Assembly (NCBI GenBank): GCA_021205715.1
Contig: JAJPXA010000099.1
Span: 1 to 8,440 of the forward strand
From: Bacillota bacterium
Lineage (GTDB): Bacteria > Bacillota > Clostridia > UBA1381
DNA: 8,440 nt
Direction of reading: 5' to 3'
This document shows positions 1 to 4,890 of the stretch, in pieces. The notes under the pieces were generated by a model. It was not told the DNA's origin. It made no database searches and saw only the letters and a list, made by a program, of their open reading frames with translations. The position numbers and the translations under genes were made by a program. Within the stretch, counting starts at the first letter, position 1. Every line of letters starts with the position of its first letter.

Positions 1-38
1 GTTCATCTCGTAACAAATTATCGCGGGATGTAACACAT

Positions 39-383
39 CTATTGTAAACCTACAATTTTCAAAATATACCGCATTATTTTTGCCGTTTTTATAACAATCA
101 CCGAAAAAATACGGTAAATATACCGGCTCAGCGTCAGAAAATACAGTGCCGCTCCCAGAAAAAGTCCCGCAATTTCATAGAGCTGTATCGCAACGCCGTT
201 GATTTTCCACAAAAAATATATAATTCCCTGTGTGACCGCAATCCAATATACGACATCGCTTATTATTACGGCGGCGGCGCGCTTTTTCAAGAGAATATGA
301 AAGGCTCGAAACAGATCGTAAAGGCAGGCGCATACCGCTCCGAGCGCGAAAATCAGAAACAGACTTACCGCCTCGTCCGTCAT
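39..383 (-). CDS. yabQ: Spore cortex biosynthesis protein YabQ
   Basis: This is a small integral membrane protein of 114 residues. YabQ in Bacillus localises to the membranes around the forespore and is needed for cortex formation; that role is family knowledge. The sequence shows an N-terminal hydrophobic segment (about 5-21) ending in a conserved-looking LYDLFRAF stretch (about 21-28), then hydrophobic segments at about 38-58 and 65-90, and a basic, hydrophobic C-terminal end. The ATG overlaps the yabP stop by four bases (ATGA), which implies translational coupling; the ribosome site of its own is weak (GGCGGG). Identification rests on the membrane topology plus its position directly after yabP. 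In relatives divIC follows; the window ends 38 bases past the TAG stop, so this cannot be confirmed. Confidence 0.87.
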   Translation of the reverse strand: MTDEAVSLFLIFALGAVCACLYDLFRAFHILLKKRAAAVIISDVVYWIAVTQGIIYFLWKINGVAIQLYEIAGLFLGAALYFLTLSRYIYRIFSVIVIKTAKIMRYILKIVGLQ

Positions 384-664
384 TTTAAAAGACCCGCCAG
401 AAATCCGCCTTTTTTCCGCGCGCTGTACTGTATCAGGTCTATCGCGCCGTTCAGCTCAACCTCGCCCGCGGCGGTATCGAGTTTGCTTATCGACAGCTTT
501 GAACCCTTTACCTGCATTTCGCCCAATGTGGTTTTAAGCTTTATTATATCATCGGAAAACTCGCTTACGTCGTTTACCCCGCTTATAACCATCCTCGAGC
601 GGTCATATACCTCCACATTATGCGGATTTATCGTTTGCGCGCCGCTTTTTGCGTCGTTTATCAT
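380..664 (-). CDS. yabP: Sporulation protein YabP
   Basis: This 94-residue soluble protein belongs to the YabP/YqfC family. YabP is made in the mother cell during Bacillus sporulation and acts in spore envelope assembly (family knowledge). Visible family features are the N-terminal HNVEVYDRSRMVISGVNDV stretch (about 14-32), where an Asn/Gly-rich turn precedes the first strands, a central LGEMQVKGSKLSISKLD segment and the GEVELNGAIDLIQY strand pair before a basic, Phe/Leu-rich tail. An in-frame GTG at 673 would add three residues, but it overlaps the ribosome site at 669-676; the ATG at 664 sits six bases after AGGTG and is preferred. The gene follows rqcP by 47 bases and overlaps yabQ by four. 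Confidence 0.9.
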   Translation of the reverse strand: MINDAKSGAQTINPHNVEVYDRSRMVISGVNDVSEFSDDIIKLKTTLGEMQVKGSKLSISKLDTAAGEVELNGAIDLIQYSARKKGGFLAGLLK

Positions 665-668
665 AAAT

Positions 669-676
669 ATCACCTC
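669..676 (-). promoter_or_regulatory. Ribosome binding site of yabP (sets the start)
   Basis: On the minus strand this reads GAGGTGAT. Its AGGTG core is six bases before the ATG at 664. The competing GTG start at 673 lies inside the same site, so the ATG is the better start. Confidence 0.65.
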
Positions 677-711
677 ACGTAATATTATGCGGACACGGCG
701 CGCTTTATTCC

Positions 712-951
712 CTACAGTATCTCATAAAGCGATGAGGCGTCGTTTTTTAAAACGTGCTCGGCGATGCTTAAAACCTTTACCTTTGTGACTCTCTCTCCGA
801 GCTTTATTTCGATAATATCGTTTTCCTTAACGTCATATGACGCTTTTACGGGTCTGCCGTTTACGGAAATACTGCCGCGGTCGCACGCCTCGTTTGCTAT
901 GGTTCGTCTTTTTATAAGTCTTGAAACCTTCAAATATTTGTCTATTCTCAT
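712..951 (-). CDS. rqcP: S4-domain RNA-binding protein RqcP
   Basis: This is a 79-residue single S4 domain protein matching Bacillus YabO/RqcP and related to Hsp15. In Bacillus RqcP acts with RqcH on split 50S subunits to drive poly-alanine tailing of stalled nascent chains in ribosome quality control (family knowledge). The S4 signature is clear: MRIDKYLKVSRLIKRRTIA at the N-terminus, then the GSISVNGRPVKASYDVKEND turn and strands, then IIEIKLGERV. Longer forms starting at GTG 999 or ATG 972 would begin inside or next to the hup terminator and lack a well-placed ribosome site; ATG 951 has GGAAGGG eight bases upstream and matches the family start. No promoter is visible between the terminator and this gene, so it probably depends on read-through from hup or mazG. 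Confidence 0.92.
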   Translation of the reverse strand: MRIDKYLKVSRLIKRRTIANEACDRGSISVNGRPVKASYDVKENDIIEIKLGERVTKVKVLSIAEHVLKNDASSLYEIL

Positions 952-959
952 ATTTTCGT

Positions 960-966
960 CCCTTCC
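960..966 (-). promoter_or_regulatory. Ribosome binding site of rqcP (sets the start)
   Basis: The minus strand reads GGAAGGG, eight bases before ATG 951. It decides against the in-frame upstream starts at 972 and 999. The internal ppk1 start at 8074 uses the same motif at the same spacing. Confidence 0.7.
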
Positions 967-978
967 GTGCATCGGATA

Positions 979-1009
979 AGAAAAGAAAAACTGCGGCACT
1001 TGACCGCAG
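979..1009 (-). terminator. Intrinsic terminator after hup
   Basis: The stem CTGCGG (minus 1009-1004) and CCGCAG (minus 996-991) is a perfect 6-bp GC-rich hairpin with a seven-base loop. It is followed on the minus strand by TTTTTCTTTTCTT. It starts 17 bases after the hup stop and ends about 28 bases before the rqcP start. With only six base pairs and an interrupted T-tract it is likely leaky, which would let some transcripts continue into rqcP-yabP-yabQ. Confidence 0.8.
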
Positions 1010-1026
1010 CGTTCCTCTCAATAAAA

Positions 1027-1302
1027 TTATTTGTTTACAACGTCCTTTAAAGCCTTACCCGCTTTAAATGCCGGAACCTTTGAAGCCTTGATTTCAATAG
1101 CTTCGCCCGTTCTCGGGTTCTTACCGGTTCTTGCCGCTCTTTCTCTTGTTTCGAATGTGCCGAATCCTACAAGCTGTACCTTTTCACCGCTTGTCAATGC
1201 AGTTGTAATAGTAGCCGTAACCGCGTTTACCGCAGCCTCCGCATCCTTTTTTGACAGATTTGCCTCATTCGCAACTGCCGCAACCAATTCTGACTTATTC
1301 AT
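1027..1302 (-). CDS. hup: HU family DNA-binding protein
   Basis: This 91-residue protein is a full-length HU, the dimeric nucleoid protein that bends and compacts DNA and aids replication, repair and recombination. It shows the N-terminal helical dimerisation part (about 1-38, MNKSELVAAVA...LSKKDAEAAV), the HU/IHF signature VGFGTFETRERAARTGKNP (about 45-63) and the beta-arm tip with GKNPRTGE (60-67), including the DNA-intercalating Pro63. The C-terminal strand and helix end in KVPAFKAGKALKDVVNK. A strong AGGAGG (1313-1318) lies ten bases before the ATG. The gene has its own promoter and terminator inside the mazG-rqcP-yabP-yabQ block, consistent with much higher expression than its neighbours. 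Placement between mazG and rqcP is usual for Clostridia, not Bacillus. Confidence 0.97.
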   Translation of the reverse strand: MNKSELVAAVANEANLSKKDAEAAVNAVTATITTALTSGEKVQLVGFGTFETRERAARTGKNPRTGEAIEIKASKVPAFKAGKALKDVVNK

Positions 1303-1329
1303 TGATTTGTATCCTCCTAAAATATATTT

Positions 1330-1346
1330 AAAATCTTACAGATTTT
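1330..1346 (-). other. Small stem-loop in the hup 5' leader
   Basis: The segment is a perfect 7-bp inverted repeat, AAAATCT and AGATTTT, around a three-base loop. It lies about nine bases after the predicted hup transcription start and 12 bases before the AGGAGG. The stem is AT-rich and weak, so it may be chance or may help protect the 5' end of the message. Confidence 0.35.
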
Positions 1347-1361
1347 ATCTTACATTTGTAT

Positions 1362-1390
1362 ATTCTAATATAAAATTTGCAAATTGTCAA
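1362..1390 (-). promoter_or_regulatory. Sigma-A-type promoter of hup
   Basis: On the minus strand TTGACA (1390-1385), a perfect -35, is followed after exactly 17 bases by TAGAAT (1367-1362), a five-of-six -10. The spacer and flanks are very AT-rich. Transcription should start near 1355, giving a leader of about 50 bases with the hup ribosome site at 1313-1318. The -35 begins 23 bases after the mazG stop. Confidence 0.88.
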
Positions 1391-1412
1391 TACTTTTTAT
1401 ATTTTTTGGCAA

Positions 1413-2210
1413 TTAAAACTGATTTTTGTTGCTTTTTGCCCTATTCCATAGGTTTTCAAGCTCATTTGCGGTGAGATTTGTCATATCTTTTTCATCATTT
1501 ATTGCAAATTCTTCCATTTTTTCAAATCTGCCGATAAATTTATTCGTCGCTTTCGCGAGGGTAATTTCGGGAGTCAAACCCAAATGCCGACCCAAATTTA
1601 CAACCGTGAAAAGCAAATCGCCGTATTCCTCTTCTATATTTTCCAAATTTTTGCTTTTATATGCGTCCGAAAGCTCTTTCTCTTCCTCTTGAACCTTATC
1701 AAACACTCCCTCGGCACTGTTCCAATCAAATCCGACGGCGGCGGCTTTTTTCTGCACCTTTGCCGCGCGCATAAGCGCCGGCAGGGACGCCGGCACGTCT
1801 TTAAGCGCGGCGGTATAGCTGTCAAGCGCTTTTTCCTTTTTCTTATTTTTCTCCCAGTTACCGTAAGCCTCCTCGGCGTTTTCCGCTTTGTCGCTTCCGA
1901 AAACGTGCGTGTGGCGGTCGATTAGCTTATTGCATACCTCGTTTACAACGTCGTCAAACGTAAACGCTCCGCGTTCCTCGGCGAGAACCGAATGAAACGC
2001 CACCTGAAGAAGCACGTCGCCAAGCTCGTTGGCAAACGCGCGGTCGTCGCCGCTGTCCAACGCGTCGATAGCCTCGTAGCATTCCTCTATCATATCCTTT
2101 TTTATACTCTCGTGGGTTTGAACCTTGTCCCACGGGCATCCGTCGGGTTGGCGCAGCCTTACAATAATATCCAGCAAGTCCGAAACCGTGTACTGTTCCT
2201 TTTTCATCAT
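1413..2210 (-). CDS. mazG: Nucleoside triphosphate pyrophosphohydrolase MazG
   Basis: This 265-residue enzyme is a two-domain MazG that hydrolyses NTPs and dNTPs to the monophosphate and PPi, clearing aberrant nucleotides and, in some bacteria, limiting the ppGpp response (family knowledge). The first domain carries CPWDKVQTHESI (25-36), the metal-binding EECYEA (42-47) paired with NELGDVL (61-67), and the RHTHVFG loop (99-105). The second domain repeats the helical pattern with EEEKEL (175-180) and EEEYGDLLF (193-201). The length matches Escherichia coli MazG (about 263). Bacillus YabN carries an extra N-terminal tetrapyrrole-methylase domain that is absent here. The first of two tandem ATGs is nine bases from GAGAGG (2220-2225). 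It sits between phoR and hup, and no convincing promoter of its own is visible. Confidence 0.95.
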   Translation of the reverse strand: MMKKEQYTVSDLLDIIVRLRQPDGCPWDKVQTHESIKKDMIEECYEAIDALDSGDDRAFANELGDVLLQVAFHSVLAEERGAFTFDDVVNEVCNKLIDRHTHVFGSDKAENAEEAYGNWEKNKKKEKALDSYTAALKDVPASLPALMRAAKVQKKAAAVGFDWNSAEGVFDKVQEEEKELSDAYKSKNLENIEEEYGDLLFTVVNLGRHLGLTPEITLAKATNKFIGRFEKMEEFAINDEKDMTNLTANELENLWNRAKSNKNQF

Positions 2211-2243
2211 TTGATTTTACCTCTCAATCTTTTTAATTTAAAG

Positions 2244-2277
2244 CGGAGCGGCGGGCGCAAAGGCTCGTATCGCTCCG
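2244..2277 (-). terminator. Inverted repeat in the phoR-mazG gap, possible terminator
   Basis: CGGAGCG and CGCTCCG form a perfect 7-bp stem around a 20-base loop. On the minus strand the stem is followed by CTTTAAATT, a poor T-tract, so termination would be weak. The stem ends about 18 bases before the mazG ribosome site, so it could also shape the mazG leader. No plus-strand gene would need it. Confidence 0.35.
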
Positions 2278-2301
2278 ATTTTATACTGATTTACTCTTCA
2301 T

Positions 2302-2335
2302 ACGCCGCGGCGGCGTTCCCGTTGCTGCGGCGCAG
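2302..2335. repeat. Two short palindromes just after the phoR stop
   Basis: ACGCCGCGGCGGCGT (2302-2316) is a perfect odd palindrome, and CTGCGGCGCAG (2325-2335) is a second one that begins one base beyond the phoR stop codon. Each folds to a hairpin with a three-base loop. Neither has a T-tract. They may stabilise the 3' end of the phoP-phoR message; this is inference. Confidence 0.4.
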
Positions 2336-2336
2336 T

Positions 2337-3698
2337 TTACACGCTCATTTTCATAACAACCGTGGTTCCCTCGCCCGGGGTGGAATACATTTCCAAATCC
2401 GCGTTGTGATACGCGGCTATGTGCTTCACTATCGAAAGCCCCAAGCCCGTGCCCTGCGTGCTTCGGCTCTTATCGGAGCGGTAAAACCGCTCAAACACGC
2501 GGCTTTGCTCTTCCTCGGCGATGCCGATGCCGTCATCGCTGACCTTTAAAATCATCGTGTTCTTCGAGATTTCCGCGCTTACCCATACATTGCCGTCCGG
2601 CTTGTTATACTTTACCGCGTTATCAATCAAATTTATAAGCAGTTCCGTTATATATCCGCTGTTGACCTCCGCCGTTATCGGCGCGGCGGCGATATGTATG
2701 TGGACTCTGTTTTTTACCGCCTTATCACGCATAAGCTCCGCGGCTTTGTTTATCAGCTCGTCAATTCTTACCGGTGACAATTTTTTCGCCGAATTTTCCT
2801 CGATATGCGACAGCTCTATTATGTCGTTGATAAGATTTAACAGCCGGTCGCTCTCATCGTATATAAGTCCCGCGGTGCGCGCTATCTCCTCTTTATCCGT
2901 AATCATACCGCTTTTCATCATCTCCGCGAACCCGCGCACGGTTGTAAGCGGCGTTTTAAGCTCGTGCGACACGTTGGACGTGAACTCGCGCCGTATTTGC
3001 GATGTCCTCTCGATTTCCTTTAAATGGTTCGATATTTCGTTCGCCATAGCTTCAGCGGTTTTCGCGATAGGCTCGATTTCCTTGCAGTCGGTCGTAATTT
3101 CCGCAGGCCGCATAGAGTACATATTTACGGACGATATTTGTCTGCTTAAATCCTCTATAGGTTTTGTCAGCTTTTCGGAAAGTCTTGACGATACAATCCC
3201 GACAATAACCACTATTACCGCGGATATATTTAAGACAAGCGCGACAAGTAAAACCAGCACGTTCATAAGGTTTGAATACTCAATTGACAAGCGCAGTACG
3301 CCGTCGTCGGTTTTCACCGCGTAGTAATACAAATTTTGACCAAGCGTTTCCGACACTCGCGTCGCGTCGCCGGAGCCGTTTTTGACCGCTTGACGCACTT
3401 CCTCGCGCGTTGAATGGTTCTCTCCGATTTCGCCGACGGAGTCTGCCGTCACGTTTCCGGCGCTGTCTATCACGGTAAAGCGTATATCGTAATCTGCGAT
3501 ATTCGAGAGTATTTGCTTTATCTTTTTGACGTCGCGCGACTCGTTCCATTCATCGGCGCATATATACGCGGCGCTCTTTAACTGCTTTTCGATAAAGCTT
3601 TTATACATATTGTATCCGACAGCCGTGACAACGGCGCTGAATACCAAAACTACCGCCATAGATATTGACAATATTGTTCTGTATATATTTTTCTGCAT
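2337..3698 (-). CDS. phoR: PhoR-type sensor histidine kinase
   Basis: This 453-residue membrane kinase has an N-terminal transmembrane helix (about 8-29), an extracellular PAS-like sensor (about 31-140), a second helix (about 146-170), a HAMP-like linker (about 170-228), HisKA and HATPase domains. The sensor shows DIRFTVIDSAGNVTADS (71-87), ENHSTREEV (93-101) and VLRLSIEYS near its end, a pattern typical of PhoR. Phosphoacceptor His245 lies in SNVSHELKTPL; the N box is LLINLIDNAVKY (353-364); G1 is DDGIGI (388-393); the F box is VFERFYRSD; G2 is GTGLGLSIVK (416-425). All catalytic motifs are intact. It lacks the cytoplasmic PAS that makes Bacillus PhoR longer (about 579). The ribosome site AGGTG overlaps the phoP stop codon, so the pair is translationally linked. 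The ligand is unknown from sequence. Confidence 0.9.
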   Translation of the reverse strand: MQKNIYRTILSISMAVVLVFSAVVTAVGYNMYKSFIEKQLKSAAYICADEWNESRDVKKIKQILSNIADYDIRFTVIDSAGNVTADSVGEIGENHSTREEVRQAVKNGSGDATRVSETLGQNLYYYAVKTDDGVLRLSIEYSNLMNVLVLLVALVLNISAVIVVIVGIVSSRLSEKLTKPIEDLSRQISSVNMYSMRPAEITTDCKEIEPIAKTAEAMANEISNHLKEIERTSQIRREFTSNVSHELKTPLTTVRGFAEMMKSGMITDKEEIARTAGLIYDESDRLLNLINDIIELSHIEENSAKKLSPVRIDELINKAAELMRDKAVKNRVHIHIAAAPITAEVNSGYITELLINLIDNAVKYNKPDGNVWVSAEISKNTMILKVSDDGIGIAEEEQSRVFERFYRSDKSRSTQGTGLGLSIVKHIAAYHNADLEMYSTPGEGTTVVMKMSV

Positions 3699-3708
3699 AA
3701 CGCGGCAC

Positions 3709-4377
3709 CTACTCTATCATATATCCCAAGCCTCGAACCGTTTTTATCAAATCCTCGCAGCCGTGCTCCTCAAGCTTCCTGCGCAGTGTTTTTATGTGCA
3801 TATCCACAGTTCTCGACGCGCCGATATACTCGTACCCCCACACGTTATTCATCAGCTCCTCGCGGCTTACCACACTGCCCTTGCGCTTTAACAGGAATTT
3901 AAGCGTGTCCATTTCCTTTAGCGTGACCGAAACGGGAGTACCGTTGTATGTAACCTTTTTGGATGTGTCGTCGAAAACCAAGTTGCCGTCGCGAAGCAGC
4001 GTGTGCGAGCCGATTTTATAACGTCTTAAAACCGCGTTTATACGCGAAATAAGCTCCATAACGCCGAACGGCTTCGTCATATAATCGTCCGCGCCCGCGT
4101 CGAGCCCTTGAATTTTGTCGATTTCCATAGATTTCGCCGTGAGCATTATAACCGGCTTTTCCATATATCTGACATTGCTTTTAAGCTCCTTCAGAAGCGT
4201 TATTCCGTCGGTTTCGGGGAGCATTATGTCCAAAACGAACAGGTCAAAATCCGCGTCCGCGGCGTAAAACGCGGCGGCGTCCGCATAGCCCTCCGCTTCA
4301 AAGCCCGAGTGCTTGAGCGCGCACAAGACCAGCTCGCGGACGCCCGCGTCATCTTCAATACAGCAAATTTTTGTCAT
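3709..4377 (-). CDS. phoP: PhoP/PhoB-type response regulator, OmpR family
   Basis: This 222-residue regulator has an N-terminal receiver domain (1-118) and a C-terminal winged-helix DNA-binding domain (about 128-222). Receiver residues are all present: acidic pocket Glu8, Asp9 and Asp10, phosphoacceptor Asp50 in FVLDIMLP, Thr80 in MLTAK and Lys102 in TKPF. The effector domain shows VTLKEMDTLKFLLKRKGSVVS, the recognition-helix region YIGASRTVDMHIKTLRRKL and the wing TVRGLGYMIE. AAGGAG (4384-4389) is six bases before the ATG. The partner kinase starts ten bases past its stop. Because the kinase sensor resembles PhoR, control of phosphate-starvation genes is likely, but other OmpR-family roles cannot be excluded. 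The region upstream has no clear promoter; it runs into the palindrome island. Confidence 0.92.
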   Translation of the reverse strand: MTKICCIEDDAGVRELVLCALKHSGFEAEGYADAAAFYAADADFDLFVLDIMLPETDGITLLKELKSNVRYMEKPVIMLTAKSMEIDKIQGLDAGADDYMTKPFGVMELISRINAVLRRYKIGSHTLLRDGNLVFDDTSKKVTYNGTPVSVTLKEMDTLKFLLKRKGSVVSREELMNNVWGYEYIGASRTVDMHIKTLRRKLEEHGCEDLIKTVRGLGYMIE

Positions 4378-4458
4378 TGTTTTCTCCTTTTTATATGGTT
4401 TTGGGGTTGGGAACGATTCGGTTGTAATGTGAATTTGGGTTTATAGGGTGTTTTTTTC

Positions 4459-4495
4459 GGGGCGCTGCCCCGAACCCCGCAAGGGGCAGCGCCCC
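4459..4495. repeat. 13-bp inverted repeat with alternative folds
   Basis: GGGGCGCTGCCCC (4459-4471) and GGGGCAGCGCCCC (4483-4495) are perfect inverted copies around an 11-base spacer. Each arm is also a small palindrome by itself (GGGGC, three bases, GCCCC). The spacer adds a third option, CCCC-GCAA-GGGG (4475-4486), on the plus strand. On the minus strand the stem is followed by GAAAAAAA rather than a T-tract, so it is not a normal terminator for the minus-strand genes. Similar GC-rich palindromes are, from memory, common between genes in gut Clostridia. Confidence 0.8.
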
Positions 4496-4506
4496 TTGAC
4501 CTGCGT

Positions 4507-4525
4507 GACAAAACTTCGTTTTGTC
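4507..4525. repeat. 8-bp hairpin with TTC triloop
   Basis: GACAAAAC and GTTTTGTC pair perfectly around TTC. It lies 11 bases beyond the 4459-4495 repeat and 17 bases before the next element, and probably belongs to the first palindromic module of the island. Confidence 0.65.
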
Positions 4526-4542
4526 TTTTGAGTGTATTAGAC

Positions 4543-4642
4543 TTCGTAGGGCGCCCCTTGTGGACGCCAAAGTCATAATGTCAAAACGTGGAAACAGGCG
4601 ACCCCCTCGATTTGCAAAGCAAATCGAAAGCGCCCCTACGAA
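4543..4642. repeat. MITE-like palindromic element, 100 bp
   Basis: The ends are perfect 9-bp inverted repeats, TTCGTAGGG (4543-4551) and CCCTACGAA (4634-4642), with further complementarity inward (CGCC against GGCG with bulges). Inside is a perfect 9-bp hairpin with an AAA loop, TCGATTTGC and GCAAATCGA (4607-4627). It has no coding potential. Its right end abuts or overlaps the terminal repeat of the next element. No target-site duplication is visible. Short elements ending in CGTAGGGGCG-like sequence are, from memory, dispersed in many Clostridia. Confidence 0.6.
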
Positions 4643-4669
4643 AACCCCTCAGTCCGCCAAAGGCGGACA

Positions 4670-4768
4670 GCTCCCCACAGCACTTTTGCTTATTTGATTT
4701 TGCAAAGCAAAATCAAATAAGCAAAAGCCGCTACGCGGGTTTCGCAAAGCGAAACTGCTAAGGGGAGC
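4670..4768. repeat. Fully paired four-way junction
   Basis: The closing stem pairs 4670-4676 (GCTCCCC) with 4762-4768 (GGGGAGC) and, after a two-by-two mismatch, 4679-4682 (AGCA) with 4756-4759 (TGCT). Inside, three perfect hairpins follow without a single base between them: 4683-4727 (21-bp stem, AAA loop), 4728-4738 (CCGC-TAC-GCGG) and 4739-4755 (GTTTCGC-AAA-GCGAAAC). The result is a cloverleaf-like junction with no unpaired base at its centre. It can form on either strand. Confidence 0.7.
4683..4727. repeat. 21-bp perfect hairpin
   Basis: Arms 4683-4703 and 4707-4727 are perfectly complementary over 21 bp with an AAA triloop (4704-4706). The core GATTTTGC-AAA-GCAAAATC closely resembles the hairpin at 4607-4627 in the neighbouring element. 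On the minus strand it is followed by TGCTGTGG, so there is no T-tract and it is not a standard terminator. Confidence 0.9.
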
Positions 4769-4789
4769 CTTGCAATGCTCGTCCAAAAG

Positions 4790-4808
4790 CCTCCCCTACT
4801 AGGGGAGG
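4790..4808 (-). terminator. Hairpin that may terminate the ppk1-pfkA transcript
   Basis: CCTCCCCTA and TAGGGGAGG pair perfectly around a single C (about eight real pairs with a three-base loop). On the minus strand the stem is followed by CTTTTGG. It is the first GC-rich hairpin with a T-run met by polymerase after the pfkA stop, which has no closer canonical terminator. The T-run is short, so termination would be partial. Confidence 0.35.
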
Positions 4809-4890
4809 TGGCGCGGCGCAGCCGTGACGGAGGGGTTTATCACATATCGACATTACACGCACCTAAACCCAAATTTACGGCATTACCGGC

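Larger units (their letters stand above)
4642..4838. repeat. MITE-like element built from nested hairpins, 197 bp
   Basis: The outer ends AAACCCCTCAGTC (4642-4654) and GACGGAGGGGTTT (4826-4838) are inverted repeats matching at 12 of 13 positions, the first nine perfectly. Between them, in plus-strand order, are a GTCCGCC/GGCGGAC hairpin (4652-4668), a long stem 4670-4682/4756-4768 enclosing three hairpins, a CTCCCC palindrome (4790-4808) and a CGGC/GCCG hairpin (4814-4824). By hand about three quarters of the bases are paired. No open reading frame with a start, ribosome site and family resemblance is present. No direct flanking duplication is seen. It is probably a non-autonomous repeat or a structured RNA; mobility is inference. 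Confidence 0.65.

Noticed and set aside
1..6. Possible start of divIC (minus-strand ATG at 6-4)
   Set aside because: Synteny predicts divIC here, but only two codons are visible and there is no ribosome site before the ATG, so it cannot be supported.
952..999. Longer rqcP forms starting at GTG 999 or ATG 972
   Set aside because: These starts overlap or directly follow the hup terminator and lack a ribosome site; the family N-terminus and GGAAGGG support 951.
2280..2285. TATAAA as a -10 for mazG
   Set aside because: No -35-like hexamer lies 16-18 bases upstream, and the region is GC-rich palindrome; not enough to call a promoter.
2521..3324. Plus-strand open frame of 267 codons antisense to phoR
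   Set aside because: It covers the phoR kinase motifs on the other strand and its Ser/Ile-rich translation resembles no family I know.
4391..4576. Minus-strand 61-codon frame in the intergenic island
   Set aside because: It is formed by palindromic repeat sequence, has no ribosome site and no family resemblance.
4670..4768. tRNA gene suggested by the cloverleaf-like fold
   Set aside because: Arm lengths are wrong, there is no T-loop or anticodon arm consensus, no CCA-type acceptor end, and one arm is 21 bp.
4459..4838. CRISPR array or tandem repeat array
   Set aside because: There is no regular repeat-spacer period; the repeats are inverted, not direct, and differ in length and sequence.
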